Under the pieces are notes generated by a model. It was not told the DNA's origin and did not search any database. It was given only the letters and a program-made list of their open reading frames with translations. Shown here piece by piece: positions 12,293 to 24,142 of a DNA stretch of 64,000 nt; positions within the stretch are counted from its first letter, which is position 1; every line of letters starts with the position of its first letter. Origin of the DNA: Hymenolepis diminuta (taxonomy: Eukaryota; Platyhelminthes; Cestoda; Cyclophyllidea; Hymenolepididae). Position numbers and translations under genes: made by a program. The stretch spans positions 2,043,026-2,107,025 of the forward strand of contig CAADRB010000025.1 in assembly GCA_900708905.1 (NCBI GenBank), read 5' to 3'.

Positions 12293-15200
12293 ATGGTGTC
12301 GACAAACAGCCAGAAAACCGGATCAATGCCTGCATTAACTGAAGCAAAACTTTTAAATAAGAAGCATTTTAAAATTTTATTATCATTTGATCAGAATTAA
12401 GCTTTTATATAGGGACTTATTACCAGAAAATGCCTTCAAAGATAATGACCTCAAATATGAAATGAAGAATACCCAGGAATATTTTTCAAGTTTATGTATT
12501 CAGTTTGTTGCCGATGGTATTACCACAATAAGCTGTTATACTTTAAGGTCGAAATGTGTACAAAAGTTTAACTGATATCAAAAAGAAGGTTAAAGAAGTT
12601 CAGTATTTAGTCGATGGACGCACAATAAGCGGTAAAATTATTTTTGGTTTCCAGAAAATCAGATTTTAAGAGTATTAAAGGGGCTGTGATTACTGCTGAA
12701 AAATCCTTCACGGAGTACTATGAACATGAAAGGCAAAGGTATCGCTCGAATTCAGTTTCAGAATTTAGATAAAGGTTTCATTAATTTTCACATATGTTTG
12801 TTTTTTCTAAAATAGTATGGAAAATTTAATTAAACTGGAATCTAACTTATGTGAGGAATTATCGATTTTCCGCGATAAGATTGATCATTGGGATAAAAAA
12901 TCTGCTTACGAGGCAAATAAAGTTAGTGCTCAGAAGCTATCGAACCATATTGTTTCGTCTAATTCGGACAATATACCTCCCGAAGTTCATGAATTTCAAG
13001 TATGAATTTCGATATAATATTTAAAAGAATCTCAAAGGATTTCCTATTAAACAACGGTGGTCGAACTGGTGGGTGGACGGATTTCAACCATCAAACTTTT
13101 CTCAAAATCCGTCGTCGGTATTTATCTCCAAATTTAAAGAAAATTTGCTCAGTTCCTATCTATTTAAGGGATCAATTCTTACAAGAGGTCACGTCAGCCC
13201 TTTGCCTGAATTCGAGCGAAGAAGCTCTCAGCCATGAAGAATGGCTTGTAAAGCTCAACAAGCTTGAAGAATCAAGTAAAAATGCAATAAATGAATACAA
13301 GCTTTATCATGTGTGTTCGGTGATTATCGTAAAGTGTTATCTACTTACAAATTATAAGTAGAATACTTTGCATTTTAGAAAAGAGTGCAATCTGTTGAAG
13401 AAGCAGAAGCTCGAGTTGGATCTAAAGTAAACAGTGGAAAATCTTCAAATCGTGCCCACCAACGGCCACAAATCATTGCTTGGCGTGAGGCAAAACAGCG
13501 TGAACTAGATCAAAAGTTGGAGGAAGAAAGAAAAAAAATAGAAGAACAGCAACGAATAGAAGAGTTGAAACGGCAGGAGCATATTGTGGGAATGTTACCG
13601 TAATAATTTGATAGAAATTTTAGAAGGAATTGAAAGCTCGAATAGAGGAATATCGATCAAGGAAAGAGACTTTGAGCAAAGTTAAAGATGGGGCTCAAAA
13701 GATCCACGAAAGAATCGTGAACTCCTCGAAGAAGACCCTTACAGAATTAGATAGGAATCGGATAAGTGAAAGGGTATTTTAAATCTATACCCCAAAAAAA
13801 TGTCGATAGCTTTCTTGGCATTCTAGTTTGACTATACTTTAGAGCTAAAATTTAAGCGAAGAAGGCTTTTTATGCTTCTAGTTAGAATAACTAAAAGTTA
13901 ACCATTTTAATGTGCTTGACAATTGCAAAATTCTGTTCGAATGGATCAGTATTTGTGAAATTAACTCACCGTTTTATTTGTAGAATAACCACCTTATCCA
14001 ACTCCAGACTAAGAGAAAACTCGCAAAATACCGAGAACTGGAGGAGCGCCAAGAGCGGATAAATCGTGCAAATTCCAAGGTCAGTATGATTTAGTCTATT
14101 TTTCTTGATAAAGAAGTCAGACTAGCGCATCATTCCACTTTAAATCGTGCTGTTAGAAAAGTTACGAAAAGGCAGGAAAGTATGCAAGCGTAATTCAAAT
14201 TCAATACAGATCACAATTCGTTCAGCTCTATTTCCATTTTGAGCTGGGGTCACGGCTGCTTTATTCTAAAGCACGTGCCGATTTAATATTTGAAATGGCC
14301 TCCTTCGATAAAGCTCTGAAATTCTAATTCATCTGAGTGTCATAGATCCTCAGCAAAATTAAATTTCAACATTTGAAAAATTCAAAATATGAATTTTCAC
14401 CGTATTCTCCATATTTATAAAAGAGTAATCAGATTAACAAGAGTTTGCTGTAGCATACAATTATCTCTTTTTGATGTATAGTGGAATGTTACGCTTTGTT
14501 AAGTTGCTGGCCGAAAAATAATCCGGAGCCGCTAACTATCAGATCCAATTTACCTAAATTTAGAAGACAGAAGAGCATTAGGTACATACAAGAGTGGGAC
14601 TGTGTTTGTCCAAGTTTTAATGAAGAGTTCATAAACACAGGGGAATATCTAGGATACACCTAGAATGCTACATTTAAAATTTACACTAATTTACACTATA
14701 CTACTATCCTCATTTTGCACACTATTAAGTAATCTATTAAAGAAAAGATGCTTTCAAAACTGGTGATTAATGTTAAGACAAAAATTTATTGAGGTTGCAA
14801 AATTAAACCCCACGTATAGGTGTTTAATCTCAGTATATTTTATCCCTACCCAGTTTAATTCAATTAGCTGAGAGAAATTTGCTTACAATCAGCTCAAGTG
14901 GTAATTAAAATTAGGAAATTGTTCATCATCATCTGATCATTCGCTTAAATTATTACTGAAATATTTCGAAGATTGAACAGTTCTGCAGGTGGTTAACTTA
15001 ATACGAATTATCATAACAACTCCAGATGCAAATCTTGGCTTAAGCCAACTAACTCCCCTAATGTTATAACTACAAAATCGCATGACTTTCTATAACACAG
15101 CAGTCAGACGAATTAGAATTAATAGTTAAATTTACAAAAAATCCCCATCCAGTTTAAGTATTCGCCTTAGTGTTGAGAGTTAGATTTCAATATAATGTGG

Positions 15201-15601
15201 CATCCTCGGAAATCTCAGGCCTAGAATGGCACCAGTTACTACTCGAGATCGGAATAAATCTTTAATTTTCAGGACCGAAATCCTGATATTTTGACACTTT
15301 GTATCAGGTGAAGCACAATATTGAACACTAAGCATTTTCCTGTTCGATCCGTTATGAGATAAAACAGAAAATTCTTATCTTTCATGCATGCTCATATTTT
15401 TCCCTTATTTAGTTCCGCATTCAAGTCAAACGCGATCCCGATCGAGCAATGGGCTACACAGAACTGTGGAAGCTTCGAATCCAAGCTCAGAAGGAGGAGA
15501 AGGATAAGCCACCTCAAATTCAGCCACCAACAATGAGAATTCTATCTGATCGACCACAGAAAGCTGTACCTGAATGGAGACGGCGAATATCTACTAGTTA
15601 A
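12293..15601 (+). CDS. CCDC112: CCDC112-like coiled-coil protein
   Basis: Ten exons join in frame to give 483 aa: 12293-12363, 12395-12516, 12548-12631, 12663-12738, 12816-12999, 13038-13310, 13379-13585, 13624-13773, 13984-14079 and 15413-15601. The human protein is of similar length (about 446 aa, from memory). Family marks are NNGGRTGGWTDFNHQTFLKI in exon 6, the HEEWLVKLNKLEE helix, long charged coiled coils (EERKKIEEQQRIEELKRQ) and a C-terminal AVPEWRRRI resembling the family's short tail motif. CCDC112 proteins act at centriolar satellites and the ciliary base. The start is the ATG at 12293, from which the frame stays open into the first splice. Introns 1, 2 and 3 are each 31 nt, and intron 1 is GC-AG; without these the frame breaks. 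The exon 7 donor (catatt/gtggga) is weak. Confidence 0.82.
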
Positions 15602-18600
15602 TTGGATTATGTCTTGGTTTTTATCTGTCTTTCAATGATTTTTTGCATTTTCTCTTTCTTAATTTCTTAGTAATCTAAACAGATGCAGGAAACAGATTCG
15701 GAAATTAAAATTCTTATGTAAGTGACGTGGTGACTACCGATAATGAAGAAGCAGAATTGACTAATACAGGAGGTTAAAATCAGCTGCAACAATGAGGTGA
15801 ACCAGGGTACTAAGCGTGTTTATTAGGCCTTTGATCCAGGTTGACCGTGGCGGCATTTATGTGCATGTTTCTTGCACGATGATTGGCTAAATTGTGAAGG
15901 GGAGACATGCACATATAAATGAGTCACTCTAAGCGCAACGGAAATGGTTAATCCTGCATTTTTCCGAAAGAAATAGTTAAGTCTTGAATGGCAGAAAATT
16001 TCGCATGATACAGGACATTGCAAACAGTTGTTGAGTTAATCATGACTGTGAAAAAGAATTGAATTGCTTTGATGCCAATGTGATGCATAGAGACTGTGAA
16101 TGAAAATAAGTTCTCTGTGAAATTATGAAGTTAAGTAGAAAGAAAAATGATTTAGTTAATTAGGTTCTCTCATTAACTGAATCTGCATAGTTCCATCCCA
16201 CTGAAGGACATGGATTTGAACTCTATCACGATATATTCATTGATTAGAATAACTATCTTCAGCACGAATAACTATTTCCAGCACAAAGACCGACTGACAC
16301 AATCTAACTTTTGCGACGTTAGTTAAAATAGCGTAATTTGAAAATATTTGTCGTGAACAAGTAGAATAACAGGTCTTATGAAGTAAATATGTGTAGATCG
16401 ATAAGACCATTTCTACAGAAGTAATTTCAGTATTGGGACTAAATCAAAAACTTATTTCGAGCCTCTATAAGCATCGAAGTCAGAGATCACGACGACCGCT
16501 CCTTTATCGATCGTCTTTCATTATCCTGTTACCCAGCATGATATAGTGTTTTATTTAAATTTTTATTGTCCTTGTCAATGCAAAAAAATACTTTTCACCT
16601 TATAATCATGAAATAGCATCTGAATAAGTGTAATAGGAGACAAGTTCAATGAAATATGAAACGAGAGAGGCGTCAAGAAGAGGTGGGCACTGAAGTCAAA
16701 ACACCAAGAATCTTTATTTACAATATGGAAGCATTAAGTTATCCATTATCTCCCAGTGTTCAGAATTAATTGTTTATTGTCGGGATTCATATCTATGTCT
16801 ACGATATTCAGAACTTGCTAGCCAATTGATCTAATTCCGCAGTGAATTATTTCACTTCGACTTATTAACTTCTTTTTCCACCCAAGGGCAGACATATGTT
16901 CCTAATAAAGATGCTTAACATAGCAGAGCCGAATGAGAAAACGTCTGTTTATTATTTGGAACTTTTTGCATTAAATAACAATTTATGGTCATTTGGTTTA
17001 TGAATCCTCGCTCAAGTGATTCCACGCGATCTATTTACGATATAAATATAATATTTACGTCATAAGCTTGTCAATTTGTGTGGTTCCTAATTGCCTGAAA
17101 ATACCCTAGCAAACAACATAGGAACAATCAACGAGTCTGCTTAGACTGTGAGAAAATATTGCCACCAAATTTTCAAGCTCATCAGAGGAAGCACTTCCAG
17201 AATTTTAATTAGGTAGATGGATGTTAACCCGAAGCTGCTGTGGTGATCTACCACTCTTCTTGTCGACCAGAAGTAATCAGTGCGATCAGGCATCTACGTC
17301 ACCATGATATGGATATGAATTATGATAGTCAGTAATTTTATTTCTAAATAAGTAGATATGTACGTTGTCATCGGTGCATATTGCCGCCAAATTAATTGCT
17401 TTTACTTCCATATCTAACAACGCAATTTTGCCATTGCAGTGACAGTTGTTCAGTAAGTGTTTTTGGTAAGGGACGGTGGTTATAGTCGACAGGTAAAGAT
17501 CCGAAGAAACGTTCAAGTTATGCTGAATCATAATTTGGTTAATGTCAAAAAGACTTGGCAAGCAACTGGTGAAAATTTCTATTCATTGACCCTCACTGTC
17601 TGGAGTTAATTACTACATCTTCCTGATAACTTTCTTCGCTGAATTATAAAGCCTAAAAATGGTGTAAATGAATTTAATGAATGTTAGTAAAATTATTCTG
17701 TCCATCCAAACCCCAAAGATTTCATTTTTACTGACCGGAAATATTGCTATGATAAGATTTTCCAAGCATAAACGACCTCTTGAAGAATTTTCTTTCAAAT
17801 TTTATTTTTCCGAACGACCTGATTTCATTCTGTGCGTCACATTAATTTGTTCAATTTTGGGATTTTTAGCAAAAGACAATGGGGATGAGGTGGAAATGAG
17901 ACTAACTTATATTCGACTATCATTCCAAAATGAATTTTACATTTGCTCTGCATTCATTCCATTTCAATGTTCATTATAGTGTAATTACATTTAGTAATAA
18001 TTTACCATTTTCATTTGTACTGATTTGGGTCTAAAGAAACATTTAAATAGATTTATCATGCTAGTATCAATCGTCTCGAAATGGATTCTGAGTCAAATCT
18101 GAAAGCTTATTCTTAAAGACAATCACCATAATTACTCATAAAGGCACATAAAGGAAAAAACGATTCTTCTGTTCATTCAAAAGGATAAAATGCGGATGGC
18201 AAACTTTCAAATTCCCGCCTTAACAATTCAAATTGATGATCTTAATTACGAAATATATACGCCACTGTTTATTTCCTGTATAAATAAATTTTTAATATCT
18301 CAGGGGGGCCTTTTGATGAAATATGGGTGGCATATAATGTCAAATAGAGTATTTGTAGCTTTGAACTTATCCATGTATCATAAAGGTAAAATATCAACGG
18401 AATGGTTGAAATTTTGGTGGGTTTAGGATATTGTGCCAGCATTATGGTGCTGGAGATCTTTGACAGACCGCATGATAAACTCCTTTTGAGACATTGTGAC
18501 TTGAGTAGGGTTGACCTCAACCTTTTCACAAACGTACCTGTTTTGTCTATCTAATCAATTGGAATTGACATAATATAAAAGTGTGTGAACTAGACCCCTT

Positions 18601-21600
18601 TCTCTTGGGATTCTTCTGGGGTTTTGTACGTAGTTTCCAATACGTTGCGATGAACACACGGTTGTCAACTTCAGGTATCAAGTAACTATCAAGCCCGAAC
18701 AATTGTCCTCCAATATATTAGACACCATCGATTCTATACACATAATATAGAATACACATATATACATATACACATATTTTCACCGATGTTTACGTAAACC
18801 GTTTTATACTATTAGACCGTAACAACTTCCGATTCTCTATAAATTAATGGCCTATTTTAAATTACTTGCCGAGTTTCGCTTGTTTATCGAGTTTATACTC
18901 ATAAGTATAGGAAAGATTTCTTCCCCTTTCATATTTATTGACTACCGATATTGGACTACCGACACCCAACTATCGCCATTTTGTTTCCGCTGTTCATCCC
19001 TTTCCTTCACGCCTCTGGGCTCTAATTGTTATTAGAATGTCAACCACAGGTCAATTAAACCGTCGCTAGTCTCCTCCAGGGGGAGAGGCATGATCGGCTC
19101 CGCTTTTGACTTGGGATGCAGCTAGAGGTATCAGCTGACTGAATCTTTCTTGGATACGAATTCATGGATTTATGTTTAGTGGCGACTGATATAATCCGGA
19201 TTATCACTGCAATATCTTTAGACGCCCAATGAACTAGTCTGTTGTTCTGATCCGGAAAGAAGTCATGTAAGAATAGGATAGACTAACAATAACTGACTTT
19301 CTGATTAGATAATAACTGTTTCACTGGTGGTCTTGCATATCCAGCTACGAGCGTAGAAATCCAATGATCGAAAATCCATTGCTCGAGGGACGATACCCGT
19401 AAACTTTGTTCATGATTACCGAAAATATCCGTCTTAATTTCTGCTATAGGCAGCAGAAATGCTTGACCAGCGATAAGATTTCGACTATAGTGTCCGTATG
19501 TGGTTCAGCTGTGTGTTTTTGCACATAGATACCCAAACAGATGCCATTCATCACGCCGAGATATCAACAACGAGACATGGCTGACGTCTAATTAAGAAAT
19601 ATTTTGTATTAATAAATTGGGGTGACCCAGCTTATTCCTTTTGTGTGGCCACGGTTCAGATAACTTTATTGTGGTTTCCTAACCGTATTTTATATCAACG
19701 AAGGCAACAATTTATTGAGCGAGATGCAGACAAGTTTATTTAAGAAATTAAATGGATCCTCGAAAGATTGAATTAAGAATGTCAATAGGTTAAATAATGT
19801 AAAATAATCTAAATTTAATGTTTCCTTCAATTTGAAATATCCTTTTAAACAAAAGATGAGATGAGCTTTGGACACGGGATTCATAGCCTTCAATTCAATA
19901 TTTACCGAAATGAAGTGGGTAAATTGGGGATTTCAGTCTTTCCTCATAACTCCTATTTCTATTAGAGCCTCTTCATCCTGAAATTTCAATCCTTAAAATG
20001 TTGAGTTTGGGTTTGGATTTATCTTTCAAGGGATGCGTTTAAAATTTTTACCGATGTTGATTTCCAAGAGCGGAAGTTTGCAACCATTTCCATAATCTAA
20101 CCTCTTTCGGATCTGCTTGATTGGAGAAATCGTGCATCAGATTTGACCAAATTTAAAAGATCGGATGGTGGCGTCACTTCCATCGCAAGAGTTTTAAAAC
20201 CGTTTGTTGATAATGATTGTTTTCCCCATTATGTCAACCCAAACAGTTGTAATTATCTCTCTGAAGTCTTCTGGGTCATTGTGCTCAAGTCTCAGTAGGT
20301 TACGCCATGGATAAAAGTAATAATTCGACCACTATAAACCTGCTATCACCAAGTAGATTAAACTACCAGAAAATTTTCTACGGTCACGTCAATTTCACTG
20401 AACTTTTGTTAAAAATAGATGTTTTACAATTGTGCGGCCTGTACAGCTGATGTCTGACCTCGAAATGACAAATGCACCAGGTTAATGAAATAAAGGCCAC
20501 GAACGAACTTTGCGGAACAATTTTCATCATCTCTACTTTAAGTTTTTTAGATTCACAGAAATTGATTTTTAATTATGTGTCATAACAGAAAACGAACTAA
20601 ATTAGGGGTCATGCTGTACTTTTCACTTGGCATTTGAACTAATGTGAAATTTGCAATGTAAAAGAATTTCAGAATCAATAAAGCTCCCTGTTTGAAGAAA
20701 AAGGCGTAGGATTTTTCGCCATTCTTGAAATTCAATGATATTTATTATTTCATTTAATTCCTACGTGAAGTTATAGTTTATATTATAGCCCACTTGTATT
20801 CTAGGCTCTTTTTGATCTCTCTTTTTCCAAAACTTGCTATCGGCAGCTTCCGTCACGTCGCATTCCTATTTGTGGATTTATTTAACCAATGGCGGTAATA
20901 TTTGCAGGATTTCATTTAGCTCCTAGCGTTGGTTAATCCCAAGCACTTTTGTTCTAGTCCATAGTAGATCCCTGATCTGTTCTCTGCACAGTTTTGATTA
21001 GTTATGAGTTTTACTATTTCCAATATACCAATTTGGTTTGGAGAGTTCACCAAAGTGTTTACCGAGTTCAACGAATTAGGTGGTGTTGCCATTCTCGTCT
21101 GTGACATCATGCATCTATAAGCTTTTGCATTCACTTGTCCTCTAGTAATCGCAACATTAGGTAAATAATATCAGCAAAAATCATCGGTGAATTGGTTTCC
21201 AATCACCTTGCACATATAAATTGGAAGGGGTGAACTGTTTTATCCTGTATTTGATTTGAGTAATCCGTGGAGAAGTTAGTATTTTTATACTAACATTAAA
21301 ACACCATAAGCACTTGGATTAGTTTCACAATGATTGATTTAAAGTGTAAATATTTTCATTATTATCCAGTTTTCGCTACCTTATTTCAGGAAACATGTGA
21401 CAAGCACAGACAGCCTAATTCGACAATCTGCAAAATTTATAGCTATAGAAACATAATTGGGAGAAAATTTATTTTTTCTTTATTAGTGATTTACTTGACG
21501 GGATTATTATGCATAATTTCTGGTAGGAGATACGAATCACTCTAGTTATATCCTGAAAAACATTGGCCGTAAGAATATATCAAATACTTATGAAAATGTT

Positions 21601-21785
21601 CAGCCCGGAAGTATAATAGCATGCAATGTAAATTCATTTGCTAATACATGAAGCCAGAGTTAACGGAGTATTAAGCTAAATATGAGATTTTCGTATGTAA
21701 GTGCTATTTACATACTCACGTGCATTGAGTACAAGTATCGAAATTTATCTACAGGATGAGTGGAAAGGTAACTGGTAGTTGTTGT

Positions 21786-21860
21786 GGTTAACGAACGCTT
21801 CTGATAAGTTAGAGGTCACCAGGTCGATAATCTTCGACGCACACCCGGTGACGTGGATAC
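21786..21860 (+). mobile_element. tRNA-derived SINE head, fragment
   Basis: The fragment runs ggttaacgaacgcttctgataagttagaggtcaccaggtcgataa, followed by gacgcacacccggtgacgtgg. This matches the head and the start of the body (cgcacacccagtgggcgg) of the copy at 52840. The 3' body is missing. Confidence 0.55.
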
Positions 21861-22156
21861 AGACCGCAATGATTAATTCACGTCAACACATGGAAGGGAT
21901 AAATTGCGAGTTTTCCTCTATCCAAGTCAATTTTTGTGGACACTTCCCAAAATGTACTTGAGAACTCTACAATGATCTTCAAACTATTAAGTATTCAGGA
22001 ACGCAGTTCCAAAACGAGTTAGTTAATAATTATTACTGTGTTACATAATCAAATCGATACATAGATTGCAAACAATTGTCACACAAAACTCAAGGCAACC
22101 TCAGATTAATTGTTGGAGTCCCGATCGGTTTAGGAAACTACGTGTGAGGACTTTGT

Positions 22157-22385
22157 GTCGGTGGTGCATTGGTAAACATGCATGTCTGCCATGTCAGAGG
22201 TCACGGGTTCGATTACTATCTAAGCACGGCTAGTGGGCGGAATAGTTAACCAAACGAGTTAAGTCTGGCTAATGGAGAGTAGCAGAATTCGAACCCCTCA
22301 CTAGATAGATTCCTTGATGTTACTGTCCACCCAAGATCAGAGTTGGAAAACGCTTTCCTAAATGGACTTGAGAATTATTATTAAG
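22157..22385 (+). mobile_element. tRNA-derived SINE, copy b (near full length)
   Basis: The head reads gtcggtggtgcattggtaaacatgcatgtct, followed by gtcagaggtcacgggttcgattac. That is a box A-like start and an almost canonical box B (GGTTCGATT). The body has gtgggcggaatagttaacc, taagtctggctaat, cagaattcgaacc, gatgttactgtccacccaag and gttggaaaacgctttcctaa, ending gagaattatt. It lies 127 bp upstream of copy c in the same orientation. Confidence 0.85.
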
Positions 22386-22511
22386 AACTGTTCAAAATTG
22401 GCGCGAGTGTATCCCAGCTAAAATGACCCAGTTCTAAATTTGTCACTGATTAAACAGGAACTATATTATTCTGCAAATAAATATATCTACTACTATTACC
22501 CATTGAGATGT

Positions 22512-22735
22512 GCTGTTGGCGAAGTGGTCAACGTGCTTATCAGTGAGGTTAAAGGTCACGGGTTCAGTACCTACACACGTCCAGAGGGCGCAATGGCCAA
22601 CCACGCTGGTTAAGCCTGGCCAATAAGGGGGTTAGCAGAATTTGAGTTTCTCAACAGAGCCTCAGTGATGCCACTCCCTAACCCAAGATAAGCGTTGGAA
22701 AACGCTTTCCTAATTGTACTAGGGAGTTATTAATC
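22512..22735 (+). mobile_element. tRNA-derived SINE, copy c (near full length)
   Basis: The head is ctgttggcgaagtggtcaacgtgcttatcagtgaggttaaaggtcacgggttcagtacc. The body shares taagcctggccaataa, gatgccactccctaacccaag and the 20-base block gttggaaaacgctttcctaa with copy b. Both copies end in a short AT-rich tail. Confidence 0.85.
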
Positions 22736-23054
22736 ATTGTTAGGCAAAATAATTTACTTTTTTGTAATTATGAGACAAAATCTTAACTGGGGAAACAGTA
22801 AAAATAGTCCAATAAGATGTGACGTATGAGAGAATTCAGTAAAGCTCAGGAATCAATTAGTCTTTAATACTAAATGGATATAAATTAATGCTTTATATTA
22901 TAATATCCCAAAGCTCAATCTTAAGAATATAAAACCCTTGGCATTTGAGTGAGAACATGCCCTCGATGTTCAAAGTATGTTAAGCATCATTAAGTATATT
23001 AAGCATATCGATTAATTGGGATGATCGGTAATATCGCGCCTATCATTGTTACCC

Positions 23055-23470
23055 TCAGTAAAGCAAAAAAATTGTACAATTTTTAACTGTAGAAAAGCAA
23101 CCGAAATAAATTAACAGTAAGTTCGATAAATGATAAGGGGGAGGAGATCAGAGGGATGCTGGGGTCAACTATAAGGTATGAGTCTTACTCCATTTGATTC
23201 TCGAATTCGGATTGTACAATATGTACTAAACGAGCAGCTTGAATTCCAAAATTCGAATTTCATGGTTCATCTCTTGGGTTGTAGCAAGTGGTTCTCAGTG
23301 ATACCCAGTTCTTATTGACCGATTTTTTAGCCACGGTAATCGGTCTCGTCACTTTAAGTAATTATTCCTTCCAAAGGTTGAGAAGGCAAAATGATCTGAA
23401 ATGATATCCAGCAGCTTACTGTCTCAACACAACGGAGGATTTATAGCTAAATACTTGGTTTACTTCTGTA
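23055..23470 (+). repeat. Dispersed repeat family R4, copy 2
   Basis: See the copy at 4155-4560. Shared blocks include tgtagaaaagcaac, gataagggggag, ttcggattgtacaat, ccaaaattcgaattt and ttccaaaggttgagaa, in the same order and orientation. The right part, after about 23400, is weaker. Confidence 0.6.
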
Positions 23471-23822
23471 TACTTTTATTCATAGAGCGAAGCCACCGAC
23501 GAGCTTGACTAACGTGATTTGAGCATTGCACTTGATAATAACATTTCTAAAACTCCTAGATTCATTTCTCAAAACGATAAGGATTAATCTTGTAAAGAAA
23601 CTCGAAATGACCAAGATATTTGCGCTAATCAGAGGAATTTTATCTACTCCTTCTTAAATACAAGGAACAAGACTAATGGTCTTCAAAAATGTCAAGAATC
23701 AATATAGAAACATCTCGACGACTCTTAACAGTGCCTGCATAATTCAATTTTAGAGCCGACAACTTGTCACATAGATAGCAGTGTAATCACAAAAAGAACG
23801 AGTTCTTTGAGTATCATCGCTT

Positions 23823-23828
23823 TTTATT
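23823..23828 (-). promoter_or_regulatory. Candidate polyadenylation signal of striatin
   Basis: An AATAAA hexamer on the minus strand lies about 315 nt downstream of the striatin stop codon (24143-24145). The interval between them would be the 3' UTR. Confidence 0.4.
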
Positions 23829-24142
23829 ATAATCCCCTGACGAAGGAGTACAATGAAAAGGAGAGGAGGAGGGATGGGAGTGGCGGGCTCAAAGTTCATG
23901 ACAGGTATACAGGCAGGTGGGGTAGACAAAAGATTGACGTGCTATTAGAGTATATTATGTGAATGAAAAACGGCAGTGTAGGCGAACAGGTGGAGAAAAA
24001 GGCTACGAATGAAAGGGAGAATTTGGAGAAAAAGGAACCTCCTCAGACTCGAGAACGGTGTCTCCAAAACAGGCAGTGGTAGGAGGAAAACAGGAAATCA
24101 TGTACACAGAGGGTTCGGTTCTACTGCTGTAATAGCAGCAGA

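Larger units (their letters stand above)
15602..23822. other. Gene-poor interval between the CCDC112-like gene and striatin
   Basis: No gene is supportable here. Open frames of 60-100 codons at 15823, 17286, 17668, 18190, 18847, 19690, 20916 and 21330 have AT-rich, low-information translations and no splice partners. The interval holds SINE copies at 21786, 22157 and 22512 and a copy of repeat R4 at 23055. Scattered old-repeat-like stretches (for example 15800-15960) could not be matched convincingly. Confidence 0.55.

Noticed and set aside
15800..15960. Possible repeat shared with 9835-10010
   Set aside because: Only short blocks such as gggagacat and ataaatgag-tcactc agree; not enough to call a pair.
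17286..17561. 91-codon minus-strand frame, considered as a LINE endonuclease fragment
   Set aside because: Only vague resemblance; no catalytic motif could be identified and the flanks gave nothing.
22157..22230. Possible true tRNA gene
   Set aside because: Box A and B are present but the cloverleaf stems do not close and the same head recurs attached to a SINE body.
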